Shown: in pieces, positions 62,930 through 64,000 of the stretch
Layout: every line of letters starts with the position of its first letter
How positions within the stretch are numbered: the stretch's first letter is position 1
Assembly (NCBI RefSeq): GCF_001029285.1
Contig: NZ_LDZY01000010.1
Coordinates: 124,001-188,000 of the forward strand
DNA from: Desulfosporosinus acididurans
Lineage (GTDB): Bacteria > Bacillota > Desulfitobacteriia > Desulfitobacteriales > Desulfitobacteriaceae
Length of the DNA: 64,000 bases
Direction: 5' to 3'
Position numbers and translations under genes: made by a program
Notes under the pieces: model-generated
Told to the model about the DNA's origin: nothing
What the model saw: only the letters and a program-made list of their open reading frames with translations
Database searches by the model: none

Positions 62930-64000
62930 TTTCGTGGGAGATCTTTTAATCGAGGGATCGAAAATCGCGGCTCTTGGAGAAACATTGGAAGTTCCGGGGG
63001 ATGCTGAGGTGATCGATGCTTCCGGATGTCTCGTTTTACCCGGTATGATTGATGCTCATTGTCATGTAGGCATTGGTGAGGAGATCTACCGTTGGGAGGG
63101 AGAAGACTTTAATGAAATGACTGATCCGGTGACACCGGATATGCGGGCCATTGATGGTATAAATCCTGAGGATGAAGGTTTTCGCGACGCCCGCTTAGGA
63201 GGGATAACGGCTGTCTTTACCGGCCCCGGCAGTGGTAATGTCATTGGCGGAACGGGAGTTGTCATGAAGACAGCAGGAAAAATTGTCGATAAAATGGTCG
63301 TACGAGATCCTGCCGGTTTAAAAATTGCTTTTGGTGAGAACCCCAAAATGGTTTATGGTGAACAAAAGAAAATGCCGATGACCCGAATGGGAACGGCAGC
63401 ACTCCTACGTCAAGCTTTAGTTGATGCTCAGGTTTATAAAGGTAAGCTTGAGGATGGAAAAAAAGATCCGGATAAACTTCCTGAGAGAGATTTGGGCCTG
63501 GAAGTGCTTGTGAAGGTCATTCAGCGGGAAATTCCCTTGCGCGCTCATGCCCATCGCGCAGATGACATTATGACGGCAATTCGTATTGCCCGGGAATTTG
63601 ACGTTGATTTAGTTATTGAACATTGTACGGAAGGTCACAAAATTGCTGAAGAACTGGCTGAGTTGGGATATCCCGCGGTGGTTGGCCCGCTTTTGACAAA
63701 CCGCTCGAAAGTAGAATTAAAGGACAAATCTTTCCAAACCCCGAGTATCTTGGCTAAAGCAGGCGTTAAAGTAGCTATTATGACTGATCACTCGGTTACT
63801 CCCATAGAACAGCTTCCTTTGTGTGCTGCTCTGGCTTACAAAGCAGGAATGGATAAGGAAGATGCTCTTCGTTCCATCACCATCAATGCGGCGGAAATTC
63901 TCGGTGTTGCTGATCGTATCGGTTCTTTAGAGGCTGGTAAAGACGCTGATATTGTTGTTTGGCGTGAACATCCCTTTCAATTGGGTGCACGTCCTCTTTA
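62877..64000 (+). CDS. Amidohydrolase-family protein, C-terminus missing
   Basis: This is 374 codons of an imidazolonepropionase/dihydroorotase-like amidohydrolase that runs off the right edge. Motifs are the N-terminal beta-domain (LLIKNGQIYTM), VLPGMIDAHCHVG (HxH metal ligands), RAHAHRADD, VIEHCTEGH and the catalytic Asp in IMTDHSVTP. Then comes INAAEILGVADRIGSLEAGKDADIVVW. GGAGGAG lies 9 bases before the ATG. The reading frame overlaps the transporter gene by 53 bp, suggesting coupled translation. Substrate unknown. Confidence 0.88.
   Translation, partial: MRKLLIKNGQIYTMAGRDFVGDLLIEGSKIAALGETLEVPGDAEVIDASGCLVLPGMIDAHCHVGIGEEIYRWEGEDFNEMTDPVTPDMRAIDGINPEDEGFRDARLGGITAVFTGPGSGNVIGGTGVVMKTAGKIVDKMVVRDPAGLKIAFGENPKMVYGEQKKMPMTRMGTAALLRQALVDAQVYKGKLEDGKKDPDKLPERDLGLEVLVKVIQREIPLRAHAHRADDIMTAIRIAREFDVDLVIEHCTEGHKIAEELAELGYPAVVGPLLTNRSKVELKDKSFQTPSILAKAGVKVAIMTDHSVTPIEQLPLCAALAYKAGMDKEDALRSITINAAEILGVADRIGSLEAGKDADIVVWREHPFQLGARPL

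Noticed and set aside
1-64000. CRISPR array
   Set aside because: No set of regularly spaced direct repeats of 24-40 bases was found. The repeats here are hairpin elements, a hexamer array and short palindromes.

Overview
The window looks like chromosome from a spore-forming, flagellated, low-GC Clostridia of the Desulfosporosinus/Desulfitobacterium type. The evidence is strong AGGAGG-type ribosome sites, Firmicutes gene sets (MurT-GatD, alr-mazEF, Maf flagellar glycosyltransferases, Tex, an LL-diaminopimelate-type aminotransferase), a spore-coat-like manganese catalase and cobalamin genes. This placement is inference from gene content. No rRNA or tRNA gene was seen.

Positions 1-9803 (minus strand) are a flagellar surface-modification operon. 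In transcription order it holds an SDR oxidoreductase, a two-subunit transketolase, a small helical protein, FliS, two Maf/DUF115 glycosyltransferases, an FkbH-like HAD/GNAT protein, a dedicated acyl carrier protein, an AAC(3)-fold acyltransferase and the start of a DUF4910 protein. A sigma-28-like promoter lies about 120 bp upstream. The set suggests that flagellin sugars receive an acyl (perhaps glyceryl) group carried on the ACP. Positions 9804-14456 are accessory DNA: a decayed stretch, an unusual SPASM/radical-SAM protein with a GT2 glycosyltransferase, and a frameshifted IS1182-like element.

Positions 14600-24300 carry a manganese catalase, a MarR-controlled heterodimeric ABC exporter, a TrmO tRNA methyltransferase with a very His-rich tail, a DmpI-like tautomerase, a HEAT-repeat/O6-methylguanine methyltransferase fusion, a VOC protein and a radical SAM protein. 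Positions 24300-37500 hold glutamate 2,3-aminomutase divergent from a GntR-RCK_C regulator of BusR architecture, acpS-nnr-alr, a CLC antiporter and glutamate synthase gltBD. The aminomutase promoter lies inside an inverted repeat, and one arm of that repeat recurs upstream of gltB. This suggests a compatible-solute (beta-glutamate) circuit, possibly controlled by c-di-AMP.

Positions 37500-50700 hold an FAD oxidoreductase, murT-gatD, mazEF, a PuuD-like hydrolase, a 61-bp near-perfect palindrome, two tandem SHOCT proteins, a cobalamin-riboswitch-controlled Co/Ni permease with cbiJ, a metallophosphoesterase, and a GntR regulator with ilvD. Positions 50700-64000 hold an SsuABC-type importer, a TetR-controlled HlyD/ABC exporter, a lipoprotein cyclophilin, an aminotransferase, Tex, an EamA transporter and a truncated amidohydrolase.

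Six short copies or fragments of a dispersed hairpin element (IS200/IS605-derived, PATE-like) lie between genes near 181, 20629, 37539, 48746, 50573 and 59617.
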